Below are positions 1 through 7,334 of a DNA stretch of 19,545 nucleotides, piece by piece. Location of the stretch: NCBI GenBank assembly GCA_038260095.1, contig JBBSOC010000043.1, forward strand, positions 1 to 19,545. The letters run 5' to 3'. Below the pieces are notes generated by a model. The model had not been told where the DNA came from. It made no database searches and saw nothing but the letters and a program-made list of their open reading frames with translations. Each line of letters opens with the position of its first letter. The stretch's first letter is position 1. Source of the stretch: QHCE01 sp038260095 (lineage in GTDB: Bacteria > Actinomycetota > Actinomycetes > Mycobacteriales > QHCE01). The position numbers were made by a program, and so were the translations under genes.

Positions 1-31
1 CAGTAGCGAGGGTGTCCAAATCGACGTCCAT
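1..31 (-). CDS. 5' end of a transposase gene, probably IS982 family (partial, runs off left edge)
   Basis: Read leftward from the ATG at 31, the only visible residues are MDVDLDTLAT. I recognise this as the typical opening of an actinobacterial DDE transposase usually assigned to the IS982 family. Only ten residues are visible, so the family call rests on recall of that N-terminus plus context. Directly beside it an aminotransferase reading frame is cut off, as an IS insertion would do. The complete element lies mostly outside the window. Confidence 0.45.
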   Translation of the reverse strand, partial: MDVDLDTLAT

Positions 32-120
32 GACGGGTCTCCAAAATTCGACATTGGGTTAACAACGCCGATCCTGGACACCCCCGCCCTCAAACCCCAG
101 CAGCCACACCGACAACACCC
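32..120. mobile_element. Probable untranslated end of the left-edge insertion sequence
   Basis: This stretch lies between the transposase start and the point near 121 where aminotransferase homology begins. It is C-rich and, in the aminotransferase frame, reads as a low-complexity string unlike the family. GGTGTCC at 11-17 and GGACACC at 77-83 are inverted copies of each other. I infer that it is the IS leader and terminus. The exact junction and any target duplication cannot be fixed because the other end is off the window. Confidence 0.4.
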
Positions 121-720
121 CTTGGAATCAACCCATCTAGTCAGAGCCTTGGCGTTTTCCCGTTAGACGTACAAGAGCTCCGGGTCGATTTCGCTGCGGC
201 TAGCACCTACAAATGGTTGCTCGGTGGGTATGGCCTGTCGGTCTGCTACATCGCTCCCCAGTGGTTGGAGCAGAGACCACCTATGGCCGGGTGGATGAGC
301 GTGGCCGACGCCGAAGGGACCGCCTCGGAGCTAGGCTTGAAGAACACGGCATCTGTGATCGAGCTGGGGTGCCCCAATTTTCCGGCGATTTTTGCGCTGG
401 GCGCGGCAATGGACTTCTTCTCCCAAGTGGGTCCTTCCGCGATCGAACAGTGGGTTCGGCAGTTGGCAGATTACTTACTTACTCGGCTGTCAGCGGCGGG
501 TTTCGCCGTTGCCTCTAATCGAGAGGTCGACAAAAGGTCTGGCATTACTCTCGTCGATGTAGCAGAGCCGACAAAGGTTGCATCACAGCTGAAAGAAAGA
601 GATATCTTCGTCTCGGCAAAAGGTCTAGGGCTTCGGGTATCGCTATACCTTTATAATTCCTTCGAGGATATTGACCGTTTTGTAGCTGCCTTGACGGATA
701 TTGCGAAGGCGCCGCGGTAA
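121..720 (+). pseudogene. Class V aminotransferase / cysteine desulfurase-like gene, 5' part missing
   Basis: From about 121 the frame reads like the C-terminal two thirds of a fold-type I, PLP-dependent class V aminotransferase. It has an SQSLGVFPLDV block, then VDFAAASTYKWLLGGYG, in which the lysine encoded at 211-213 is the expected Schiff-base lysine. The C-terminal small domain then runs to the stop at 718-720. The N-terminal part, with the substrate pocket and the cofactor-binding histidine/aspartate region, is absent. The frame upstream of 121 is low-complexity sequence that looks like an IS end. A TTG at 217 would give a 167-residue product without the PLP lysine, so it is not a plausible functional start. 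Class V members act in cysteine desulfuration or as kynureninase- and isopenicillin epimerase-like enzymes. The exact substrate cannot be told. I infer that it was inactivated by the insertion. Confidence 0.7.
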
Positions 721-816
721 CTCAAAACTTCAGTCTAGGCCATCCAACTAATGACCTAATGACTGAAATGCTCCGGTGTAGCAATGGTTTACATCACAGG
801 AGCAGCCGATCTGTTA

Positions 817-1041
817 TTAGGAGTACACGTATCCACCGCCGTACACGTTGGTTCCATTAGGGAAAGTGTGCCATTGGCCGGCCGCATCGTATCCACCGTG
901 GTACACGTTGGTGCCAGCAGGGCCGACCGTCGAGTAATGGGGCCCGGGCGCAGCAAGCGCGGTACCTGGAACGGCGAGGGCTATGCCCACAGCCATCGTC
1001 ATGGCTGCTGCGGTAGTAATGAGCTTGCGTGCCTTAGACAT
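817..1041 (-). CDS. Small secreted Gly/Tyr-rich repeat peptide
   Basis: The gene encodes 74 residues. The N-terminus is a clear Sec signal peptide: MSKARK, a hydrophobic stretch to about residue 26, and an ALA-AP cleavage site near residue 31. The mature part is about 44 residues, rich in Gly and Tyr and without cysteine. It contains GTNVYHGGY and, 20 residues later, GTNVYGGGY, then ends in VYS. The start is well supported, because AAGGAG lies 6 nt before the ATG. A perfect inverted repeat sits about 85 nt upstream. I do not recognise the family. By composition it could be a surface-associated, self-assembling or antimicrobial peptide, but nothing in the sequence decides this. It converges on the broken aminotransferase. 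Confidence 0.75.
   Translation of the reverse strand: MSKARKLITTAAAMTMAVGIALAVPGTALAAPGPHYSTVGPAGTNVYHGGYDAAGQWHTFPNGTNVYGGGYVYS
829..912 (-). repeat. Two copies of a 24-bp repeat, 60 bp apart, inside the secreted peptide gene
   Basis: Bases 829-852 and 889-912 match at 22 of 24 positions. They encode the GTNVYxGGY motif of the small secreted peptide. The 60-bp period equals 20 codons, so the repeat stays in frame and points to growth of the peptide by internal duplication. Confidence 0.8.
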
Positions 1042-1125
1042 GAATTTCTCCTTATGTAAGAAGTTGGGGAGTTCTTTCCTTAATCCCTTGTTTCGGTTTG
1101 TGGCTTTCTCTTTCGAGCTATTCTG

Positions 1126-1151
1126 AAACTTGGGTGAATAGTCCCAAGTTT
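1126..1151. promoter_or_regulatory. Perfect 9-bp inverted repeat, operator candidate
   Basis: AAACTTGGG at 1126-1134 and CCCAAGTTT at 1143-1151 are perfect inverted copies separated by 8 nt. No T-run follows on either strand, so it does not look like a terminator. On the minus strand a weak promoter can be drawn through it: TTGGGA inside the repeat as -35, a 16-nt spacer and CAGAAT as -10, reading toward the secreted peptide gene. A dimeric repressor bound here would cover the -35. The repeat is seen directly; the role is inferred. Confidence 0.5.
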
Positions 1152-1305
1152 GGAGATTTGGGCGGATTTCAGCTCTCTGCAGGACCGGTTTCGATCATAG
1201 TGGAGACCGCCGCGCTCGGCGAGCAGAATGGGACTAATCACCGAGCGGGAACTATGCCTGTAGTTTGTAGTCGGGGTCGTTCGTTGGGGGTCGGCCTAGG
1301 CTGCT
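1152..1305. other. Intergenic stretch with no recognisable gene
   Basis: Short frames here have no family features. The stretch separates the inverted repeat upstream of the secreted peptide gene from the 3' end of the small minus-strand gene ending at 1306. No terminator hairpin was recognised. Confidence 0.4.
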
Positions 1306-1671
1306 TCATGGTTTAACTTCGTTAATGCCGCCTACAGGTCCAATCGCAAGCCATTCCTCGATGAGGATAAGGACGTGTGTCGCCAGCATTGCCCCCACCT
1401 CCGCCAATGGGGTGCCGCCGGCGTCCTCCGCGTCGAAGTCGTCCACGGTAAAGGGGACCTCGAATGTGCGAGGGGCACGCCAGTCGGCTTTGTTGACGGT
1501 GACTTGAACGCTGATTGGCCACTGGTCGCTGCCTGGCGTGACCTGCACAATCTGAAAGGACTCCGATCCAGTACGGAACTGGTGATACGAACTCAAATTC
1601 TGAACCAGTGCCGCTAAAACATCTGAAGCTACATGGATGGTTCTGTCTGGCCTTAGCTCGAATAAGACCAC
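1306..1671 (-). CDS. Hypothetical protein starting directly after tRNA-Leu
   Basis: From the GTG at 1671 the frame gives 121 residues starting VVLFELRPDRTIHVASDVLAA (first residue read as Met). The product is acidic and soluble-looking, with alternating hydrophobic strand-like segments (SFQIVQVTP, ISVQVTVNKADW) and a late helix EVGAMLATHVLILIEEW. There is no signal peptide and no motif I recognise. The open frame continues upstream through the tRNA gene, but that part is tRNA sequence, so the first start after the tRNA is preferred. GTG lies only 5 nt beyond the tRNA 3' end and no separate ribosome binding site fits, so translation would follow tRNA processing or begin leaderless. Function unknown. 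The coding character of the 3' half is convincing; the start is less so. Confidence 0.5.
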   Translation of the reverse strand: MVLFELRPDRTIHVASDVLAALVQNLSSYHQFRTGSESFQIVQVTPGSDQWPISVQVTVNKADWRAPRTFEVPFTVDDFDAEDAGGTPLAEVGAMLATHVLILIEEWLAIGPVGGINEVKP

Positions 1672-1676
1672 TTGGG

Positions 1677-1759
1677 TGCCGGGAGCGGGATTCGAACCCG
1701 CACGCTCTTTCAAGCAGACGCTTTTGAGGCGTCCGAGTCTGCCGTTCCTCCACCCCGGC
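1677..1759 (-). tRNA. tRNA-Leu (anticodon CAA)
   Basis: The minus strand folds as an 83-nt type II tRNA. The acceptor GCCGGGG pairs with TCCCGGC, with one G-U pair, and is followed by discriminator A at 1677. The anticodon stem GACGC/GCGTC carries loop CTCAAAA, giving anticodon CAA for codon UUG. The variable arm is long, as expected for leucine, and the T arm reads GCGGG TTCGAAT CCCGC. The 3' CCA is not encoded. A weak promoter (TGGACG, 17 nt, TAGCCA) ends about 10 nt before the 5' end. Confidence 0.95.
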
Positions 1760-1883
1760 GGCGGATCTGTGGCTAAAGCTTCGCAACGATAGCGTCCACA
1801 GTGTAGCTCAGTGCCCGAGTCCAGCTTACGGCGTGGAGGGTCCCTGACGGCTTTCAAGAAAACGTTTGGGCGGAGAGTGATAG

Positions 1884-3166
1884 GTGACCGTGAAGGAGAA
1901 GGTGAGCCCCGAACCGCATCCGCAACCCTTTAGTGGAGGTTCACAGTCTGAGGTTTCCCGGATCCTGGATTTTTTACGCATCGAAACCGTGGGCGGCCTA
2001 CTGCTGCTTCTCGCTGCGGCATGGGTCTAGCCCTCGCAAATTCGCCCTAGTCCGATACTTATCAGGCGCTTGGCGACGTTCACCTTGGCCCAAAAGCTCT
2101 AAGCCTCGACTTAAGCTTTACTACATGGTCCTCCGATGGCCTGCTGGCGATCTTCTTCTTTGTCGCGGGTCCTGAGCTCAAACGAGAATTTGTTGCCGGG
2201 GAGCTGCGTACGCTGCGTAAAGCAGCGCTTCCAGTCGTGGCGGCGGCAGGTGGCATGGTCACGCCGGCGCTGATCTACATCGCGGTGAACATTGGTCAAG
2301 GGAACGGAGAGCTACGAGGGTGGGCAGTTCCTACCGCCACCGATGCCGCATTTGCCCTGGCTGTGTTGGCAGTGGTGAGCACTCATCTACCTCCGGCGCT
2401 ACGTATGTTCCTGCTCACGCTGGCGGTAGTGGACGATCTGCTGGCGATCACGATTATTGCTGTTTTCTACACGGGTTCACTCCAGATACTTCCACTACTT
2501 CTTGCCGTGCTCCCGTTGGGTGTTTTTGGGCTGCTGGTGCAACGCGGCGTGCGTTCATGGTGGCTGTTGCTCCCGCTAGCGGTGCTGACCTGGACGCTGG
2601 TGCACGCCTCGGGTGTGCACGCGACCGTTGCCGGTGTGTTGCTTAGTTTTGCGGTGCCTGCGAGCCGCCGCGGGCTCAGCAACGGGCTGAGCTTGGCCGA
2701 ACACTTCAAGGATCGCCTACATCCCTTCTCGGCGGGGTTAGCCGTACCGGGTTTTGCGTTCTTTGCCGCCGGAGTCTCCACGGCCGGAATCGGCAGTCCA
2801 GGGTCGTTGTTCACTGATCCGGTAGTGCTGGGCATTGTGCTCGGCCTCGTCATTGGTAAACCTCTCGGAGTTTTCGGAGTCACGTTCTTGGTAGAGAGAT
2901 TCACTCAAGTTGGCTTTGTCGAAAACTTCAGCTGGGGGGATGTCTTAGGCCTGAGCATGCTTACCGGTGTTGGATTCACCGTGTCCTTACTCATTGGAGA
3001 GCTAGCGTTTGGTGCTAGCAGCCACCAAGACGATCTGGTCAAGGTTGGTGTCCTGACTGGCTCGATATTCTCAGCGTTGCTCGCAGCGATCGTGCTGCGG
3101 GCACGCAATCGTGTCTATCGGCGGAGCAACGAGCGCGAGCCGTTAGCGGCGACTCAGACGCTGTAG
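1884..3166 (+). pseudogene. nhaA: NhaA Na+/H+ antiporter gene, frameshift plus nonsense codon near the 5' end
   Basis: NhaA is an inner-membrane sodium/proton antiporter. The gene starts at GTG 1884, with GGAG 8 nt upstream, and reads ILDFLRIETVGGLLLLLAAAW, a classic NhaA N-terminus. It then meets TAG at 2028. The homologous frame continues one base earlier as GLALANSP, then an in-frame TAG at 2048 where the family has Trp or Tyr, then SDTYQALGDVHLGPKAL through to the stop at 3164. Both lesions lie within 30 bp; a 1-bp deletion around 2020-2027 explains the first. The remaining body is intact and keeps the functional aspartates in PTATDAAFA and VVDDLLAI and the lysine in GKPLGVF. A GTG at 2237 could start a 309-residue product lacking the first two membrane helices, which is unlikely to be an active antiporter. 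A sequencing error could explain one lesion but hardly both. Confidence 0.85.
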
Positions 3167-3199
3167 CGGAGATGGATCAACGCTGAAACTCTGTTTTGG

Positions 3200-3219
3200 C
3201 CGAGCGCGGCTGCGCTCGG
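3200..3219. terminator. GC-rich hairpin between nhaA and the lipoprotein gene
   Basis: CCGAGCGC at 3200-3207 and GCGCTCGG at 3212-3219 form a perfect 8-bp stem with a GGCT loop, 33 nt after the nhaA stop. There is no T-run behind it on either strand, so termination would be of the U-less kind often proposed for actinobacteria. It could also be a 5'-leader structure of the next gene. Confidence 0.4.
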
Positions 3220-3255
3220 GGCACCACGTTCTGGCAAACATGGGAGGATATGTGC

Positions 3256-4281
3256 ATGATGAGTCGGCGATCGCGTTGCTCTGTGCTGCTGGTGTTGCTG
3301 GCTCTTATGCTTTCGGCCTGTGGTAACGGTACGTCCCACTCGGCCAGGCACGAACCCAATGTAAAACGGTTTCCAGCGGCCGAGCCGGCCAATGCTCCCG
3401 AACTCACTCAACCACCCACTGGTCGATTGATATCGATCGGACCTGGCGCTGAAGGTGCGGTCGCGGACGCACAAACCCATCTCGTTGCCGTCGGTCTGCG
3501 GGACCCCTCTCGACTCGCTCTGGTGGATGGCCGCACCGGCACTCCCGTACATGACGTTGCGTTGCCAGGACATCTGCGACACCTGCAACTGCGCGGACCC
3601 GGCGGTCCCGTAATTGTCCCAGCCGAAAGCGCGGACGCCGTGCTAGAAGTATCGCTGCCTTCGGGCACCATTAGCCCGCCCGTGCATGTAGGAAAGTCTC
3701 CACATGACGCGACCGCGACCAGCAGCGGAACACTGGTAGTGGGGAATGAATTCGGCGGTACGGTCTCGGTGGTTGAAAGCGGCACCGTGACGCACACGTT
3801 TGGCGACGCAACGCAGCCTGGTGGGCTCGCCGCCGTGGGGGACACAGTCGGCATGATCGATGTCAGCGAGAACACCCTTACCATCTACGACATCAAACGT
3901 CTTCAGCAGTTGGCGGAACTACCAGCGGGGCGGGGCCCCACGCATACCACCGCGGACAAGCACGGACGACTTGCAGTGGTGGATACTCGGGGCGGAGCAT
4001 TGCTGATCTACGAGCTGGGATCCAAACCCCACCAAGTGGCCCGCCTTTCGCTACCAGGTGGCCCCTACGGCATGGCCTATGACCCAATACGGGACCGGTT
4101 GTGGGTGACACTGACCGCCACTAATGAACTTGTCGGGATAGATATGAGTGGGAAAAGCCCAAAGGTAACGCAGCGGCTACCCACTCTGCGGCAGCCCAAC
4201 ACCGTAGCCATAGATAGCAGCACTGGACGGTTGTTTGTAGCAAGTCCGACACAGGGCGAGCTGGAGTTAATCGATCCTTAG
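3256..4281 (+). CDS. Beta-propeller lipoprotein (YVTN/NHL-like repeats)
   Basis: The product is 341 residues from the ATG at 3256, chosen because GGGAGG at 3242-3247 lies 8 nt upstream. The next codon is also ATG. The N-terminus MMSRRSRCSVLLVLLALMLS is a type II signal peptide ending in the lipobox LSAC, so the mature protein should be lipid-anchored at Cys22 on the outer face of the membrane. After a linker, the rest is a series of blades of the kind GRLAVVDTRGGALLIYEL, LWVTLTATNELVGIDM and GRLFVASPTQGELELIDP, typical of YVTN/NHL six- or seven-bladed propellers. Such lipoproteins usually mediate binding; no catalytic residues can be assigned. It stands alone between broken nhaA and convergent mntR. 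Confidence 0.8.
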   Translation: MMSRRSRCSVLLVLLALMLSACGNGTSHSARHEPNVKRFPAAEPANAPELTQPPTGRLISIGPGAEGAVADAQTHLVAVGLRDPSRLALVDGRTGTPVHDVALPGHLRHLQLRGPGGPVIVPAESADAVLEVSLPSGTISPPVHVGKSPHDATATSSGTLVVGNEFGGTVSVVESGTVTHTFGDATQPGGLAAVGDTVGMIDVSENTLTIYDIKRLQQLAELPAGRGPTHTTADKHGRLAVVDTRGGALLIYELGSKPHQVARLSLPGGPYGMAYDPIRDRLWVTLTATNELVGIDMSGKSPKVTQRLPTLRQPNTVAIDSSTGRLFVASPTQGELELIDP

Positions 4282-4307
4282 TGACGCTGATTAGTCGAGC
4301 GGCAGCT

Positions 4308-5003
4308 CTAGCTGACGTCGACGTACAGTGCGTCGGCAAGCGCGTCGCCCAGACTGTGTCGGCTGTCTTCGGGAGGGGTCCCGACTCGAATCAGTAGGGG
4401 GCCGCCGAACGGTGCTCGCTCGATGATCTCGACCGGGTCGTCGAGACCGATATTGCGCTCGGTGAGATACCGCAGCAGCGCGGGGTCGGCGTCGCTGACC
4501 CGGGAAATCGTTCCCACCGTTCCCGGCGTTAACGTGGAGAGCTGTTGATGCTGGGCGGAGATCACGCGCCCATCTGCGGTCGGAATCGGGTCCCCATGCG
4601 GATCTCGTAGCGGCTGCCCGAGCTTGGCGGCGATCCGGTCCAGCAGCCGCTGCGATACCGCATGTTCGAGCACCTCAGCTTCGGCGTGCACTTCATCCCA
4701 GGTGAAGTCCAGCTCTTTCACCAGGTAAAGCTCAATGAGACGGTGGCGGCGGAGCACGCCCAACGCCAGCTCGCTGCCGCGCTGGGTCAGTGCGGCAGCT
4801 CGATACGGCTGGTGTTCCACGAGGCCGAGTTCGTGCAGCCGTCGCAGCATCCCTGAGGTGGAGGCTGCCGAGACGCCTAGGTGCTGGGCCACCGCAGTTG
4901 TGGTGACGGCACCATCGGTGTGTTCAGTGAGCTTGAAGATGGCCTTCACGTAGTTCTCTACTGACTCCGACGCCCGCGACGTTTCTGTCTGTGCATCCGT
5001 CAT
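4308..5003 (-). CDS. mntR: DtxR/MntR-family manganese-dependent repressor
   Basis: The product is 231 residues from the ATG at 5003, the length of IdeR and mycobacterial SirR/MntR. An N-terminal winged helix (residues about 13-72) is followed by the dimerisation and metal domain and a C-terminal FeoA/SH3-like domain (about 155-230). The motif WDEVHAEAEVLEHAVSQRL, then LRDPHGDPIP, closely follows the mycobacterial MntR pattern. Metal ligands by alignment are His87, Glu91, His106, Glu110, Glu113 and His114. Glu110 replaces the cysteine found in iron-sensing IdeR/DtxR and matches manganese-type regulators. At the position of DtxR Met10 / MntR Asp8 the residue is Asn17. The gene lies about 500 bp downstream of mntH on the same strand. 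Its likely role is Mn-dependent repression of mntH. Family assignment is firm; metal preference is inferred. Confidence 0.87.
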   Translation of the reverse strand: MTDAQTETSRASESVENYVKAIFKLTEHTDGAVTTTAVAQHLGVSAASTSGMLRRLHELGLVEHQPYRAAALTQRGSELALGVLRRHRLIELYLVKELDFTWDEVHAEAEVLEHAVSQRLLDRIAAKLGQPLRDPHGDPIPTADGRVISAQHQQLSTLTPGTVGTISRVSDADPALLRYLTERNIGLDDPVEIIERAPFGGPLLIRVGTPPEDSRHSLGDALADALYVDVS

Positions 5004-5508
5004 GTGCGTACCGTAGCGTAGGTGAGGGAGACTGCCTGCCATCGTTGCAACGTTGTCATCGGCTGTCCCTAACCAATGGGACGCCACCCAGACCGGTGAA
5101 GTGTTCCACCGGATCCGGCGCCGGGGACGAACAGTCACCACCCGGCGACTGAGGCGTCCCCACCGCCGGACCGGACGGTCGCCGATGGCTGCGAGTGGTC
5201 TACGGAGTACCCGCAGTGGGCCAGCGCTGACGGGTGGACCGGCAACAGTGATGCGAACATCCTGACCAGGCTGGCCAAACCGCACATGCTCGACGTGGTG
5301 GGCTGCCGCCTCGGGTCCCCGACCGATGCCGTCTCCCTACCTCCACGAATGCGCTCCCCTCAGCTCGGGGCGGCCTCGGGGCTGGGCCGCTGTGCTGTCG
5401 GCAAGACCCCTCTACCGCCTCCGGCAACAACCCCGATCGCGGTCGCGATCACCGCGCCGAAAAGCCCGGTGGCCCGATCCAGCGCAACATTGACGCCATC
5501 GGACGGCA
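5004..5508. other. Gap between mntH and mntR, no convincing gene
   Basis: This 505-bp GC-rich stretch has open frames on both strands, but none shows family motifs. Just after the mntH stop a minus-strand frame reads VNVALDRATGLFGAVIATAIGVV, a possible single hydrophobic segment without a clear start; it may be a gene remnant. A 10-bp palindrome, CGTTGCAACG, lies at 5043-5052, about 40 bp upstream of mntR, and might be a regulatory site. Confidence 0.35.
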
Positions 5509-6822
5509 CTACCCGAAGAAGGTCTCGTAGATCAGGAAGACGTTGAGCGAGATGATGATGGTCGCGATCATCATGGCCAAGGCCGTGGTCAACATCTTGT
5601 TCACGAAGGCGCCCATGATATCGACGCGGCGGGTGAGCAGCAGCATCGGCACGAGCGCGAACGGGATGCCGAAGGACAGCGCGACCTGGGAGAGCACGAG
5701 CGTGCTGGTGGGGGATAGGCCCAGACCTAACGCCACCAGCGAGGGCGCCATCGTCACCGCCCGGCGCAGATAGAGGGGGATGCGTCGGCGAATGAAGCCC
5801 TGCATCACCACCTGCCCGGCGTAGGTCCCCACACTCGAGGACGACAGCCCAGAGGCCAGCAGCGCGAAGACGAACGCCAACGCCGCACCGCCGCCCACGA
5901 GCTGACCGAGGCCGGCGTGAGCCGCCTCGATCGAGTCGACGTCGGTGTGGCCGGTCTTGTTGAACAGCGCCGCGGCGACGAAAAGCATACTCAGGTTGAT
6001 CAGCCCGGCCAGGCCCATCGCGATGATCACGTCCAGGCGCTGGAAGCGCAGCATCTCGCGTTTCTCGGTGTCGTCGCGCAGCGGGACCCGGCGTTGGGTC
6101 AGCGCGGAATGCAAGTAGATGACGTGGGGCATCACGGTGGCCCCGATGATCCCCACGGCCAGCAGCACGCTGCTGGTGCCCTGGAGCTGTGGGACCAGCC
6201 CGCTCACCGCGTCGCTCGCGTTTGGCCCCACCTTGACGAAGTCGTAGAGGAACCCGAGCAGCACGATGAACAGCAGGCCGATGATGGCCAGTTCGAACTT
6301 GCGGAAGCCGCGCTGCTCGAGCGCGAGGATGCCAAATGCCACCACCGCGGTGATCAGACCCGCCGCGAACAGCGGCACCTGGAACAGGAGGTTCAACGCG
6401 ATCGCGGCGCCGATGAACTCGGCCAGGTCGGTGGCCATCGCGATAATCTCGGCCTGGGCCCACAGTCCCAGCGACCAGCGGCGGCCCAAGTGAGCACGGC
6501 ACAGCTCGGGCAGGTTCATCTCGGTGGCGACGCCTAACTTCGCCGAGAGGTACTGCACGAGCATGGCCATCAAGTTGGCCAAGACGATCACCCAGGCCAG
6601 CATGTAGCCGAACTGGGCGCCGCCTGCGAAGTTGGTGGCGAAGTTGCCCGGATCGATGTAGGCCACCGCGGCCACGAACGCGGGCCCCAGCAGCGCGAGC
6701 ACCCCCCGCACGCGCCCACGCGCGCGTAGCTGGCGCAACGGGCTTTGCTGCACCGATAGCACCACTGCTTCAACGGACGCGGGCAACGTCGCCTCCCCGC
6801 CGTGACTGCTCGGTGGCGTCAT
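5509..6822 (-). CDS. mntH: Nramp-family Mn2+/H+ symporter
   Basis: The product is 437 residues with about eleven hydrophobic segments, the usual length and topology for MntH. The metal-binding motif DPGN is at residues 57-60 in AYIDPGNFATN. The second half of the site, MPHVIYLHS, is at about 231-239. Both motifs are intact, so import of Mn2+ with protons into the cytoplasm is the expected activity. The start ATG at 6822 has GAGG 8 nt upstream. No promoter is evident directly before it. The nearest good one, with an operator-like palindrome, lies about 500 bp upstream in front of a truncated Nramp copy. Neighbouring mntR supports regulation by manganese. The G+C content is visibly higher than in the parA-der block, consistent with acquisition by transfer. 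Confidence 0.93.
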   Translation of the reverse strand: MTPPSSHGGEATLPASVEAVVLSVQQSPLRQLRARGRVRGVLALLGPAFVAAVAYIDPGNFATNFAGGAQFGYMLAWVIVLANLMAMLVQYLSAKLGVATEMNLPELCRAHLGRRWSLGLWAQAEIIAMATDLAEFIGAAIALNLLFQVPLFAAGLITAVVAFGILALEQRGFRKFELAIIGLLFIVLLGFLYDFVKVGPNASDAVSGLVPQLQGTSSVLLAVGIIGATVMPHVIYLHSALTQRRVPLRDDTEKREMLRFQRLDVIIAMGLAGLINLSMLFVAAALFNKTGHTDVDSIEAAHAGLGQLVGGGAALAFVFALLASGLSSSSVGTYAGQVVMQGFIRRRIPLYLRRAVTMAPSLVALGLGLSPTSTLVLSQVALSFGIPFALVPMLLLTRRVDIMGAFVNKMLTTALAMMIATIIISLNVFLIYETFFG

Positions 6823-7168
6823 CGGCTTGCCTCGGCGTCACTGCCTGGTTTCTGGATCATCGATACCTCAACCCGTATTGCTGTGGTCGGGTCGCGTCCG
6901 GGCGGGAATACCACGCCCGGGCCTCGTTGGGTCCCGCGCCAACCCGGCGGAGGACTCGTCCCAGCGGTGTTCGTTGCAACAGCGGTGCTCGTCGCCAGCG
7001 GCGGTGAGGGTCATCAACTAACCCTGCTGCCGCGTGCCGGTGGGTACGGTGGGGCTGTTCGGCGGTCTGGCCATGATCTGGCCGTGGATGAGGCCGATCA
7101 GCGGTCCACCGAGGGCATGGCGTTCGCCGCCGATCTGGATCCAGCGGGGGGCGTCGAACGGGGCCTGC
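6823..7168. other. Rearranged stretch between mntH and the Nramp stub
   Basis: No complete gene is visible. One minus-strand frame reads DAPRWIQIGGERHALGGPLI and continues GLIHGQIMARP before a stop near 7018. It looks protein-like and may be the tail of an unrelated gene joined here by deletion, but I cannot assign it to a family. Confidence 0.35.
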
Positions 7169-7315
7169 TCCGTAGGCGATAGCGGCGACGAATGCTGGCC
7201 CGAGTAAGAGCAGCTGACCACGCAGCGGCCCGCGAGCCCTAATCGAGTCGAGCTTACTGGGGGATTCAGGCATCGCTGCGATGGCCGGTGCGGGGACACT
7301 CATCGGAGCAGGCAT
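7169..7315 (-). pseudogene. 5' stub of a second Nramp (mntH-like) gene
   Basis: From the ATG at 7315 the frame encodes about 49 residues ending RGPLRGQLLLLGPAFVAAIAY. This closely parallels RGRVRGVLALLGPAFVAAVAY of the intact mntH next door. Homology stops exactly before the DPGN metal motif, where the frame changes to GAGPVRRPP and becomes arginine/proline-rich. It is therefore the N-terminus of a paralogous or formerly duplicated transporter cut inside its first membrane helix. Its upstream promoter and palindrome appear intact, so transcription could run on through about 350 bp into the complete mntH. That use as a surrogate promoter is my inference. Confidence 0.75.
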
Positions 7316-7334
7316 TGCCGGGTCAGCATGATTC

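Noticed and set aside
829..912. Possible CRISPR-like repeat
   Set aside because: There are only two copies, in frame inside a coding sequence and encoding a protein motif; no array or cas genes.
784..1059. Plus-strand frame opposite the secreted peptide gene
   Set aside because: The minus strand has a ribosome binding site, signal peptide and repeat-encoded motif; the plus frame is its antisense shadow.
1672..1857. Upstream extension of the small minus-strand gene to 1857
   Set aside because: This part crosses the whole tRNA-Leu gene, so the protein should start after it.
2237..3166. Intact 309-residue NhaA from GTG 2237
   Set aside because: Clear nhaA homology extends about 350 bp upstream through a frameshift and a stop, so this is the downstream part of a broken gene and not a short natural form.
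5043..5052. CGTTGCAACG palindrome upstream of mntR
   Set aside because: It is short, one occurrence only, and does not resemble the other palindromes here, so it is mentioned only as a possibility in the gap entry.
5004..5285. N-terminal extension of mntR by about 94 residues
   Set aside because: Family members start close to the winged helix; the extension is arginine-rich, low-complexity GC sequence without similarity.
5360..6502. Long second frame on the mntH strand, and a 206-codon frame on the opposite strand at 5917-6537
   Set aside because: Both are shadows of the GC-rich mntH gene. They are rich in Arg/His/Asp and lack any domain, while mntH itself matches Nramp throughout.
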